From the NCBI GenBank assembly GCA_030015575.1, contig CM057346.1:112015899-112079898 (forward strand): DNA of 64,000 nt, given 5' to 3'. Source of the stretch: Agapanthus africanus (Eukaryota; Streptophyta; Magnoliopsida; Asparagales; Amaryllidaceae). The notes below the pieces were generated by a model, which saw only the letters and a program-made list of their open reading frames with translations, searched no databases and had not been told where the DNA came from. A program made the position numbers and the translations under genes. Position 1 is the first letter of the stretch. The number at the start of each line of letters is the position of its first letter. Positions 1 through 11,265 of this stretch are shown piece by piece.

Positions 1-1974
1 AATTTTAAAATAACACCAATTTAGGACAAAGGAAAGTTGTAGGTATCGATCGTTTATCTAAACCAGACTTTGTGGTGCCTAGGCTAGACAAGTGGGAAAG
101 ATAACTTTAAAAGGCCCGTCTCACGATGATTCGTAAGCGGATCCCTCCTTTCCTTACTTGTACTTACCTGGCCACAATTGGCAGTGAAGAGGCGATTTGA
201 GGACCTCATAACTTGTCCTTTTGGAATATTAGGAGCAATCTAGATTTTCAAATAAAAACCTCTTGCAAATGATTTTTAAATAAACACCATAACCTTTTAT
301 CGAAAGGATATTTTCCGTAAAACATTATGTTTTTCCTAAATAATAAACATCTCAAATATCATGGTTTTTCTTAGAAGTAATAAAAGATAATTAAACACTA
401 TTATTTCTTTTTAACTAAGCTTTCCCTAAAATGACACGAAGTACTTTACGAACTTTATAAAATAAAACGAGTGGTTGTGGAAGGCCATATTAAACGAGAT
501 CAATACACTTTCTAAAATTTCCAGTTTATGACAACATGACACATACAAAACATGATACGGTTAGGGTTAGAATGCGCGGACCTAGGTATGGAATACTTTA
601 TGAAGATCCCTGCAGGCAGGGTGAACAGTCCAAAGTGTGGACGACTATACAAATATGAAGATCCCGATATTCCGGGTGAACAGTCCAAAGTGTGGACGAC
701 TATACAAATATGAAGATCCCTATATTCCGGGTGAACAGTCCAAAATGTGGACGACTATACAATGTAGAAATTCCATGCCTAAAAGTATACGCACTAACTC
801 TAATTCGTCAAAATCTTTATACTGAATCACGGGGATGGGTAGTTTGATTAGGCAAGGATAATTCGGAACTCGGATTCCCCTACTACTCGATCATGATCCC
901 GGGAAGTGAAACGGTACATTTTACTTCCCCAGTTGTTGTTCCGTGGCCACAACGGAATAATCGCGAGTATCCGGACCCTTGTTTAACAAACTAAAACGTT
1001 TACAATACCTATTGATACTCAACACTAAACCCACATCATGTGATATACCTACCTGTTACCTTATCTACCTTTCTTCATGAGACACGAGTTATTCAGTATC
1101 TTGGATGTGGATATTTTACCAGTTTAGACTTGTTGTTTATTATGGAACTGAAGGGTGGTAATACCTGTGCACTTAAGTGATATTCACGCTAGACAAAGCT
1201 CCATCATAGTCATGGGACACCTTTCGGGGATGTTCACGCTACCACATTGTTTGCCATCCCAGGCAGAGCACCAGCTCATACTGCTTCCAGCTAGTCATGG
1301 GATACCGCAAGGATACGAGTATGTTCACCCGTCAATTCCATCCATACACACCTTGTTTAACCTGATCTAACTCTTAGACTGAATATCCGTTTGACTTGAC
1401 TTGAACCTTTACCAAACATATACCTCACACAACCTACTCATATTCACATATCTAATTTGTATATAACCTCATACCTTTATGCACATGTACATCATATTCA
1501 TTATATACACATGTTCGTTTCTATACCTTTACTTTCTTATGAGGCAATCCTACCCGAGTATAACTCGTTGACGGTCCTTCCTTTTCTTCCTCTATCCTTA
1601 GAATGTCCGTCAGATAAGAATGAGTATTATAGCGAAGATCAAGGTGTGAAGCCAGCTTATGAAGATTATGCAGACTGGACGATGGAAGATTAGTTAGATT
1701 TAATTTTTATTGTTGCCCATATGTTTAGGGCTTTTGTTTCTCCTTTGATGTAATTAAACTACTCGGTTTATTTTACTCTTTCTTTTGGGATGTAATAAAT
1801 TTTGGTTAATGGAAATAAATGCCTTTCGCTTTTATTATTTTTATTTTGGTACACATCCTGCATGTTATATATTCATACGCTTAACGTAACTGTATTGAAT
1901 AGACCTTCAATACAGTTAGGTTGCGAACTTTGCCACGTCATCCTTCACCTTCTTTTGGGAAGTGGGGCGTGACA
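1..1974 (+). repeat. Long LTR, 3' part (5' end outside window)
   Basis: This segment aligns by eye along most of its length with 38906-40726, the 3' part of the solo LTR at 37703. Shared landmarks are the block around ATCGATCGTTTATCTAAACC, the following AAAGGCCCGTCTCACGAT block, and the terminal GGGGCGTGACA, which ends at 1974. The 5' end lies left of the window, so whether this is a solo LTR or the 3' LTR of a full element cannot be decided. No primer-binding site (TGG...) follows position 1974, which argues against a 5' LTR. A short acidic open frame near 1600-1693 has a counterpart near 40390-40467 in the related LTR and is probably not a gene. Confidence 0.75.
602..766 (+). repeat. Three tandem 55-bp units in the LTR
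   Basis: Three consecutive 55-bp units (602-656, 657-711, 712-766) share GTGAACAGTCCAAA and TGTGGACGACTATAC. The first differs inside its GAAGATCCC block. No such array is seen in the related LTR at 37703-40726, so it looks like a local expansion. Confidence 0.9.
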
Positions 1975-2419
1975 CCACCTACCAAAACAATCACCCGAAA
2001 TGAAGTAGTGTGCCAGCAAAGCCGCCAAGGAAACCTGTACGGCAAAACCTGCAAGAAACTGTGGCACAACGGGGGTGAGTTGCCAACTCGTGAGTAGAAA
2101 ACATCACCGAGCAGAAATCGCATGTATGATTCAATCCTAGGTCATACGATAATAATATCCTCAAATAATATAGCCTGAAGTATATAATAATGGTAAGGGT
2201 AAATATCTATACATAAGTGTAATACCAAGTGCTCGTACCAGTGCCTCAGGTAACAACATATCATATATATAATGTATGAATGCATGAAAACAGAATACAT
2301 CTAATGAGAAAACTGTTTTTTTATCTCAGTGAGATATCTGTAATAAAATCGAAGTATCATCAATGAAATCAACAGGGAATCAGTGTCTAGTATCGACACA
2401 AAATATGTATATCTCGTTG

Positions 2420-2515
2420 TCTCAATATCTCAGGCTCCGGCACTCCGGACTGACCTATATCATCAAATCTCAATACCTCAGGCTCCGGCAATCTGGACCG
2501 GCCTATACTCCAATC
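2420..2515 (+). repeat. Two-copy 48-bp imperfect tandem repeat
   Basis: Two consecutive copies (2420-2467, 2468-2515) begin TCTCAATAYCTCAGGCTCCG and differ at several positions. There is no sign of function. Confidence 0.75.
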
Positions 2516-3726
2516 GGTTTCCTCCGGATATCCGTTGAGTCACAATATAATCACCGGTCGGTAGTGCTCCCCTGCCAGGCTCAACGCCATCATCTGCGAC
2601 CATCTTGCCCCGGGGTACCGTACCGGGTCCATCATGCACCTACAGACGGTTCCTCCTCCTCGAATCGGGTGTATGATATCGCTCAAGAGCCGAGAAAACT
2701 CATGGTAGACATCTCTCAAATCATATCATGAGAAAACCGTAATTTTCTATCTTTAAAATGATAATAAGTTTATAAAATCATTGCGGTTTCTCCAAATCCA
2801 GAAATCTCATGGAAATCCGAAATCTCAAAAACACGATGTCAATAAACAGTGGATACTAGCATAAAGCTCCATAATAATGCATAACAAATGAATGTACACA
2901 TGCATGAAATATCACAGTAATAAATGCAATATCTAAACTAACACAGTAATGATATATCGAAACTATCAGCTAACAAGCGATATCAGTAAAGTAATGTTCT
3001 CTAAAGTGTACGTGACATGGCAATTACCGATGATGATGTATGTGAGCCGGCAAGCAGGTGTACGTGGAGCATACGCATTATCGGTAATGGTGCTGGTGTC
3101 CTGACAACAGGTTTCATAATAACTAACGAAAACACATATAAGCATGCAATGCAGTACGAACAGCAGGAATATATGGCAAATGAATAGTAAATGCAACAAT
3201 AAAGAATATACATTATAAATACGAGTCATACAGTTTGGCATTGAAAAAGCACGAATCGTGGTGTTTAGAAAGTAGGGGTTACGGTGTTTTTAAGAAAAGG
3301 TACGTCCTTTGAAATATCCGTAGTATCCCTTGGTTTGTCTTTAAAATACTCACGATTCGTTAGTTTTGGAAATAAGTATGACTCGAACCCAGTCTAATAT
3401 CTACTAAGTAAACTACAGGACTAAATTAACAGACTAATCGAAAGGGGTAAGGAAAACCACTTAAGTCTGAGTCGATATATATATCTAGTAGTCGGTGATC
3501 CCGCATCAATAGTATCACATACGATACGATATATAATATGACATTCTCGAGTCAAAAGTGCGGATCTATCATCATAATTATATCTCGTACGGTAAATCCA
3601 TCGTACAGCATCCCAAATCTGGGTACGGGTCGAATATCACATTTATCTCATTTTTCATCTGGTATCCTTATCATCATATCCTGAATTAGGGGTACTGATC
3701 TAAAGTCTAGTACATTTTGATACCAT

Positions 3727-3730
<4 letters not shown>

Positions 3731-3768
<38 letters not shown>
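3731..3768. repeat. (AT)n microsatellite
   Basis: An uninterrupted run of about 19 AT dinucleotides. It produces the spurious Tyr-Ile open frame on the plus strand. Confidence 0.97.
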
Positions 3769-3771
<3 letters not shown>

Positions 3772-3918
3772 TGTGTATGAAAACACATTGCCTAAAGACC
3801 CGCTATAATATCATGTCGTATCTCATAATACGAACCAAGTCACATCACCGATCTCGTGGCATCATGCCCAATCACATCGACTCATCTCCAAGTACCATAT
3901 ACTATCCTCATTATCCAT

Positions 3919-3952
3919 GTGTGTGTGTGTGTGTATACACACACACATACAT
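3919..3952. repeat. (GT)n-(AC)n palindromic microsatellite
   Basis: A GT run is joined through TATA to an AC run, so the tract is self-complementary. A further impure GT tract lies at about 4015-4037. Confidence 0.9.
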
Positions 3953-5730
3953 AATCACATACATATATGTATATATCCCCATATACCCAGATATGCACAA
4001 GTAAAACAAATATATGCGTGTGTGTGCGTGTGTGCAAATCATTAATTTAGGGTTTCGCGACTAAGAAGCTAAACTAAGTTACTTCTAATTACACTAAAAC
4101 TAACCCATGAACACCTAAATCATATCTTGATAATCATAAATGTTTCACATAACACATAGTATCGTATATATACGTGATATATCATAGGCTACACTACGAA
4201 CTGCAGGGGTGCTATACGCCATCCACCCGACTTCCTCCATAAATATATATCTACTCACCTTGATCCTCGCTTGCCGAAGTCGATGTCGCCAACCTCTTCT
4301 TCATCATCCGAAGTCCACATGGGGGTACCTACATATCACACGTAGTATCGTAAATCGAAATTGCACACGAAAACCAAAACGGCACGCGTATCACACATAG
4401 GTTAAAACCTATGGTCTACACATGCAAGAATAACCAAACAACCCTCGTCGCTGACGTACAAACGTCAGACGACGGGGCACAATATCAAATACCAAATCCC
4501 AATTCATTAAAAGCCGCTAAACGAAATCAAAAACTTAAGAAAACCTCAACAGATTTGCCTCAGGTGACAATTGGGACATTTTGCATATAGGGAAGGTCTA
4601 ATTAACTGATATAGGAGATACAGACGAAGCACGAAACCAAAATGGGGTACCCAGGCCGCAAATTGCGGCCTCCTAGGTTAAATCTACGGCCAAAAAGTGA
4701 CATTGGGGTCTCAGGTCTCGGGGTTAGCTTCCTAGGTGCCTGCACATCTCTCAGTCTTCGCTAAATATTTTTCAGATGCCCTGGATGATAGCAGGTCTCA
4801 AAACAACATCACAAAAGTCACTAAAATCCGATATCGGGGTTTCTAAGTTTAGGGTTTGGGGTTCTAGTCTTAGGTTTTGGTCCAATATGCTATCACCAAA
4901 GGGGGTTTAAGGTCACTACTAACTCAATTACACTGTCTCAATTCAAGAATTCCTCAAAACCCTAACTTTAACTTGGAATTTTCAAAATCCACTAATCTAC
5001 ACTAAAACACTTCTAAACATATATATGTGCTAAAGAAAATGGATTACTACACTAATGGTGATGAAATTAGCTCATTTGGCAACTCAAGAAAATTCTTGAG
5101 TTGCCCCAAGTGCTCAAAATCCTAGCTTTCATGGTCCAAAATGCTTGTAGTGAGCTTGCGCACATTTTTAATGAAAGGGAAATGATGTTTTTATGTGTTT
5201 TGGGGTGTGTTGTGAGGTGTTTGAGGAGGGGGAAGGAGGAGGGCAGCCATGGTGAGAGGGAGAGGGAAAAATGAAGAAGAAAAATTGAAGGAAGACAAAT
5301 AAGAGCTTGGTCAATTGACCCATCACCTCTCTCTCTTTCTCATACTCTATTCTTTACTATTTTTCTTTATCTTTTCTTTTCTTTACAAAAACAAGACCAT
5401 GCACAATTCAAGGATTTAAGCAAAATTTTAAATAATGAAACAAGTGTTGGCAATATGACATGGTGCATATCGCATGTACAAAACAAAATCAATGCATGAT
5501 TAGTGAAAATTAATCACGTTTAGAAATAAACTTGTATATAACTAATTATAAAAATTCATAATTTGCCTAAATCACATAAACCCCTCCAAAATCACCATTT
5601 AATTTAATTTTCCAATATTTTCCAATTTATTGGTATTTAATTATAACATGTCATTAAAATATTCATAATATTTATTATTTTAATTATATAAATTCCCAAA
5701 AATAATATTTTATTTTTCTGAAATGTTACA

Positions 5731-6086
5731 TAAGCGCATCCCGCCATTCAAGACGAGGGTAACACTGGGGCGTAACTGACGGCGGTGATCTCGCACCTGC
5801 TCGCTCCACGCGACCCCTATATAAACCCCTCTCTCAGACGACTCAGGTATAATGATTTTATTTCCAATACGCCGCTACTCTGCACTTATTCATCGGCTCT
5901 AACTTGATCGTTGGAGGGTTTTACGGTGGTCACCAACCCCGAGACTTCTTTGCAAGTAACTCTAACATCCAACATCAACCCATTGAGATCCACACTCAGC
6001 AACTCGCAATAAAATCTCAGCCGTCAAAGACCGCCATCAAAGGATCGACGGAGGACAATATCTGAAGGAGATCCCAGCCTCCATCA
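5731..6086 (+). repeat. Truncated LTR related to the 54113 element
   Basis: This matches the 3' half of the LTR at 54113-54868: the GGCGTAAC region, the TATA box CTATATAAAC (5817-5826), the block TAACTTGATCGT(T/C)GGAGGG, the block GGGACTTCTTTGCA with small changes, and the end CCTCCATCA at 6086. It is far more diverged than the two LTRs of the intact element are from each other. The upstream half is missing, and the junction at 5730/5731 coincides with the possible edge of an antisense LTR. Confidence 0.8.
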
Positions 6087-8640
6087 GATTTCTTATGATC
6101 TATCAATCTATCTATTTTACTTCAAGTTAGCTCTCTATATCTCTCATTCCCTCCAACCTTGAATAAGATCATCCCAATTTTAATTTTTGAAAAAGTTGCG
6201 TCCATTTAATCAAACCCTAGATGGAGATTAATGACTAGTCTTGAAAGTTTCTAATTGTCTATTGTTAAAGAAATCATATTCACAAGATGATGCCGTTAAT
6301 ATATTGTGCAAAATTTTAAAATGCATTCAAACATTTCAAATGAGAAAAAAAGGCTTCAACAGAATTCTTCATATAGCATTTTGATATCCACCACTTATTG
6401 TGTATCATTTGAACGGTTAAGATTTGTTAGAGTGAAGCTTACGATCCTACAAGTCCGTGTATCACAGAAACAGACGGCGGATAACCCGGTTTCACCTGAA
6501 AATATCATACGGGAATTTATTTACGGAAATTCCGCCCATGAGAAATAGAAGTGGAATCTCCGTCAAAGGTTGCTAAAGTGTGAATTAAAAAGGAAAGTAA
6601 AACACATCCCATGAGGGACCTCATTTTCACTTTGATTGAGGGCATCCCTGCCATGTGATATGTGAAGGATTCCTCCTCTACTTTTAGTATTAATCGATCC
6701 CTAACCAAACAGTTGTTGGTGCACAAGCTTATCATGTTCAAGAGCAAGTGCTCTGTCTCATTTCAATGCCCTCAATTAGCAATAGATGTTATAACAGCAC
6801 CAGCAGCATTACTAGGCTAATAATAAGTTGGTGGTAGCTCCAAGGGTTGTAGATCTATACATGTACAATCAAAACCATGATACTTACCAACTGGGCTTAG
6901 CTCTTACCAATTTCCTCCTCAATGTTATCAATTTTTTCCTCAATGTGAGAGGTCACAAGTTCGATCTCTAAAAAGGGTCGATTTTTAAATTAAAAAGAAA
7001 ACCTATAGTACTTAAATTGGAGCAGAATGAAGTAGAATATTTTTCTCAAGTATATTCAGTAAGTACATGGCGTTCTCGAATTTAATTCAAATAAAATATT
7101 CCACGGAAAAAACACCAAAAATCATTAATTATAAATCGGTCGATATTATTTATATTTTGCTTAATGGCTTTTAGTTAAGGTGTAGATTTTTAGAGGTTTT
7201 TAGTTAAGATTACGAAGATAATCATACCAACCTATATTTTGATACCCACATGCATAGCACTGCGAAATAATGACACCAGATGAAAATGTTCAACAGATAA
7301 TGAAATGGATGATATATATTGGAGGGAGAAATTATTTAGTTGCTGGGATTTGTATTCCAAATATTTTAAATAAACAGATAGACGGATTCGTATCTTTTTC
7401 AATCGACAATTGGATGAAAATCGGTTAATATATATTGCCAATGTTCTGCCACATTCTCCATAAGAATCGTGACTCATGATCTTTTGCAGATGCGCTTTCA
7501 TGAAGATGAAGTTTCGAACTCAACATCCTATGTGTTCACTCCAACATCCTATGTGTTCTTATGCACATGTTTGGCCGACGCTGGAATATAATGGTTTGAT
7601 AAATATAATTCAATCATTGTATAATTAAATCAAGGTTGCACTAGTTTCAAGCGATTTGCACATACAGAAGATGTCATACGGATTCTCGTCAAACGCCATA
7701 TATTTACATATGTCATGTGTATGTTCAAGAACCGGTATGCTGGCATGTTGGTTAGACCATATGTACCAGCACGCTTCTCAGAAGAAACGCTCGACAACTA
7801 ATCAAATTATGAGTGAATTTTGATCACAAAATTTGTATTGCTAACAAAATATATATGAAAAGAATTCAAGAATTAAGCATGAGATATATAGAGTCAAAGA
7901 AGTTGAAAAGGCTGTTTAAACAACAAAGAAAGGGAGAGGTTGAGAAGATGTGAGAATCTGCTTTCACTGGATCCTTCTTTAGCCTCCACTCATCTCTTTT
8001 TGCGCCGCTTCTGATGCTCATGTTAGTTGCATCAGTTACAGACCATCTCTTTTCACCCCAACTCCCCAAAATGCCCCTCCTTCCTATTTTTCTAAAAGAC
8101 CCGGATCTCTCACGATACGATAAAACCAATATATCTTTTATGACGCATCAACCGATACAACGGTCGCATAAATTATATGAAATATCTATTTGATACGATT
8201 CTGTTATCCCCCAATACCTGATATTTAAAACCTTGCTAGGGATGTAAAAGGATATGATTCCTAACACACTCTATCCATAGCTGATTATTAACAAATACGG
8301 ACAGTAGTTCTCATTGTCGATAACCATTCGTATTCATATCCGTATCCACCAACATTGCACATGGTAATCGGATATCGCGATCTGGGCTACTTTGGGGGGA
8401 AAAAACTTATATTCCCATGGCGGTCCCCACTCCTCCTCCATATACATGGATTTGGTATACGGTACTAAATGGACTGCTTGTGATAAGATAAGATGATGAT
8501 ACAAGAAAGCATCGATGATTCCAATGCAAGCGCAAATAAATACACACATTCCCTCTGTTTTCATATAATCAAATTGGAAAGTTGCCTTAATTAGTGGTAA
8601 CTTGTAATTTGTTGCTAATCTCAAATTAAGGAGAAAAGAA
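6087..8640. other. Intergenic AT-rich DNA
   Basis: No gene recognised. The longest open frame, about 87 codons on the minus strand near 7866-8129, has no domain I can name and ends in AT-rich hydrophobic sequence. No tandem array or transposon edge was identified. Confidence 0.5.
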
Positions 8641-8989
8641 GAAGAAAGTGGCGAAGAAAAGAACCGAGTACTACAGCTTCAGCACAGTAGCCTTTTTGCA
8701 GTAGAAGAGCAGAGAAATAATATTACATAATTATTATTTGTAAATCAATAGCAGAGAAGTTAGAAACAAACAACAGCCTGGAAACAGCAAGATAGGAAGT
8801 TTCTTTCTTCATTTTCTTTCTCTACTGTGCTCAGCTGTTACAGCGCGCAACTGCAACTTAAAGCTTACTAAAAAACTTCAAAGGAACCCAAGAACAGATT
8901 ACCCAATTAAAATTAAATTAAAAAAAAAACGGAAAAAAAACAATAATAAGAGAAGTTAAATCAATAGATACAAAGCAGTAGCCACTAAA

Positions 8990-9919
8990 TTAAGCTCTTT
9001 GGACGAACTCAGCATCAGAGACAGCAGATACCTCAACCTCGGCATCATCCTCCGTCGGCGCCGGCAGGTTGAGATCGATCCAATTCTTGGCATTCGAATC
9101 AGTAACCGTAACGGTAGCAGTTGTGGTCGCCGAGGACGTCAGATGTGATCTCTTATGCCCGCCTAGAGCCTGCCCGGAGCTGAAAACCCTGTAGCAAATC
9201 TGGCATTCATGCTGAACTACAGCTATCTCGTTCACGTTAGCATCCGGCGGCATCTGGACTTGGTCGGCGATCCTAACGGGCGTGGAGGAATAAACGCACC
9301 CATTCGTTTTCTTGTGGCTGGACTTATGCCCGCCTAGAGCTTGATACGATTTGAACGATTTCTTACAGCTCCCGCATTGGTATTTGCTCTTCCGGATTCG
9401 AGACCCATCCAACTCAAAATCATCCTGTCCAGCTTCAGCCTCCTCTTCATAGTCGATCGGGCTCCAGAAGTCGCGCGAGAGCATCATGAGCGAAAGCGCG
9501 ACGTCCTCTTCGATGGTGGTATCGGAGACGGAGCTGACGGGTTCGGGCTCGGCCAGATCGGGCCGTGCCCGTTTGGATCTCCGGCGGTAGGCCTTGGGAG
9601 TGAAGGACCCGCTCTCGCTCTCGCGGTCCTCCTGGAGAACCAAGGGGGAGGAGGATCCGATACCGAGCTCGGGATCCGATATCAGGAACCGCTTCCTCGG
9701 GTTCTCACGGAGCCCGTAGCCGGCGGTTAAAACCGCGGTTTTGGGGGTGTCCACGTCGTCGTTGTGGGCGGCTCGGGACGAGGAGAAGGACTCGGAGGAA
9801 GGGGAAGGAGTTGGAATGGGTTTCGTGGTTGCCGCCGCCACGTGAGAGCGCATGTGGCCGCCGAGGGCGCGGACATTGACGAAGCTGCGGAAGCAGAGCT
9901 TGCAGCTGTGCTTCTCCAT
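8990..9919 (-). CDS. ZAT-type C2H2 zinc-finger repressor
   Basis: An intronless 309-aa frame. Three plant-type Cys2-His2 fingers are visible: residues 4-26 (C6, C9, H22, H26) with core RALGGH, and 180-202 and 237-259, each with QALGGH, the plant DNA-recognition core. A basic stretch RRRSKRAR near residue 112 is a probable nuclear signal. The motif DVALSLMMLSRDFW (middle) and the EAR motif DLNLPAP (from residue 282) mark the ZAT1/ZAT4/ZAT9-like three-finger group, nuclear repressors that recruit TOPLESS-type corepressors and often act in stress or growth control. The start is chosen because finger 1 begins four residues later, as is usual in this group. An Asp/Glu-rich stretch lies before finger 2. 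Family assignment is firm; the exact orthologue and its targets are not determined here. Confidence 0.93.
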   Translation of the reverse strand: MEKHSCKLCFRSFVNVRALGGHMRSHVAAATTKPIPTPSPSSESFSSSRAAHNDDVDTPKTAVLTAGYGLRENPRKRFLISDPELGIGSSSPLVLQEDRESESGSFTPKAYRRRSKRARPDLAEPEPVSSVSDTTIEEDVALSLMMLSRDFWSPIDYEEEAEAGQDDFELDGSRIRKSKYQCGSCKKSFKSYQALGGHKSSHKKTNGCVYSSTPVRIADQVQMPPDANVNEIAVVQHECQICYRVFSSGQALGGHKRSHLTSSATTTATVTVTDSNAKNWIDLNLPAPTEDDAEVEVSAVSDAEFVQRA

Positions 9920-9960
9920 TGCAGATCTCGGATCAGAGATTTTGTGTTTCTCTCGACTCT

Positions 9961-9996
9961 CTTTTTTTTTTTTTTTTTTTTTTGAGAGAGAGAGTG
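9961..9996 (-). repeat. 5'-UTR poly-A plus CT microsatellite of the ZAT gene
   Basis: On the plus strand a run of about 23 T is followed by (GA)n. In the sense of the zinc-finger gene this reads (CT)n followed by poly-A, roughly 40-80 nt upstream of its ATG. CT-rich tracts are common in plant 5' UTRs. It also explains the hydrophobic poly-Phe end of an open frame on the opposite strand. Confidence 0.75.
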
Positions 9997-11030
9997 AGGG
10001 TGCTAAAAGGAGTAGGTGACGAGCAAAAAAATTAATGCGAAAGGAAAGAGGAAGAGAAATTAGTGAGATAGAGAAGAAAATGAATTAGAGCAAATTAAAC
10101 GGCATATTTGATATTCCTAATAAAACCACCCCCATTTTAATTGCTTGCATGCCAGGATCGAATTTGTTTTGATACGTTGGATTTTGGTAACGATTTAGGA
10201 TATTTATTTGTTGAGGAGTTTTTGGTATTTTTGCGGAGAGGGAAGGGTGTTTTAGTTAAAAAGAGAGCGGGGATTGAGGAATAGGTTGGAGAAGTCGTGA
10301 AATCAGCTGGGTTTTGGTTGGAACGAAGGTAGTTAAAATATTATATGAGAAACCAGTTTAAAAAAAATCCAAGATCGCTATAAATTGTAGAAGTGGTTAA
10401 AATATTATATGAGAAAAAGTATATTCCCTCATAAAATGTGAAATACGCCGGTAGGACCTAAGGTTAGTTGCACGAAACACCCATGCAGCTATTGATCGAT
10501 GCTCACCGTCCCCAACCAATGAGCGATGGCGCGATTGGTCTGGCACTTCCTGTTTCAGGGAGAGTGTCGTGTTCTATCCTCAGAAGGGAGAGGGGGCCAC
10601 AATCTAACGTTTTCCGAGCAAATTCATGGTCCCCTGGGTATGTGTGTCCATGGGCGAGGCTTACGAGCTAGTTAGAAAAAATTATCTGCACAACCTCCAA
10701 ACTAATAAAACAAACTCTAAAGAAAAATTATACAATCATTATGACTTGTTTAGAATTGAATTTGAGCAAATTTTTTTTCCGGAGGTCTCGATCGAAGGGC
10801 ACAGGGAATGTTTGTGCCGATAAATTACTCAAGATGTAAATGGTATACAAGATAAACTACAAGGGTGTTTTGTGCTAATTTTGCGGGGAAACGGTAAACT
10901 GACAAAGCGAGAAAATGCCTAATTGTTAGGACTTGGCTACAAGAGACTGAGTCCAAGAAGAAAGAAACCCCCATCAAAAATCCAAACCATACAAGAGTCC
11001 ATTCCCAGGGTCCCACGCACACACGCGTGG

Positions 11031-11101
11031 CACGTGCACCAGCATCCTGCCGCTCTTTGCGTCAAGCCCACTACCTCTTCAGCCTGGTGTTCCTGCACGT
11101 G
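11031..11101. promoter_or_regulatory. Two distal G-boxes upstream of the ZAT gene
   Basis: CACGTG occurs at 11031-11036 and again at 11096-11101, about 1.1-1.2 kb upstream of the ZAT start codon. CACGTG is the core bound by plant bZIP and bHLH factors. Two copies within 70 bp of otherwise ordinary intergenic DNA are suggestive, but the distance is large and no TATA box is linked to them. Confidence 0.3.
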
Positions 11102-11236
11102 TGAGCTAGCAGGCGGAACTAAGCTGGAACGTGAGAGCAAACTCCTCATATTTTTTGCATGGCAAATTTCTAAATTCAAGGGGCTCCAGTGCAAATAAAA
11201 AATGGTTTCTCATTTGGGTTGGGATTCACCTGATTT

Positions 11237-11265
11237 GGGGGGGGGGGGGGGGGGCGCGGGGGGGG
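11237..11265 (+). repeat. Poly-G tract
   Basis: Eighteen consecutive G, then CGC, then eight G. It can form a G-quadruplex on the plus strand. It may also be length-variable or an assembly-sensitive site. Confidence 0.85.

Larger units (their letters stand above)
1975..5730. other. Non-coding repeat-derived DNA
   Basis: No credible gene is present. Open frames here follow simple-sequence tracts or lack any domain. The right edge, ending in TGAAATGTTACA at 5730, is the reverse complement of TGTAACATTTCA, the kind of start seen in plant LTRs. The segment may therefore be or contain a decayed antisense LTR that inserted into the LTR remnant starting at 5731. The expected 5-bp duplication (TAAGC) was looked for on the left and not found, so this is only a suggestion. 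Confidence 0.4.

Noticed and set aside
3717..4004. 95-codon frame rich in Tyr-Ile and Cys-Val
   Set aside because: Created by the (AT)n and (GT)n microsatellites.
7866..8129. 87-codon minus-strand frame
   Set aside because: No recognisable domain, no splice context and no similar frame elsewhere in the window; left unannotated as a gene.
9341..9730. 129-codon plus-strand frame
   Set aside because: Shadow of the ZAT zinc-finger gene on the opposite strand.
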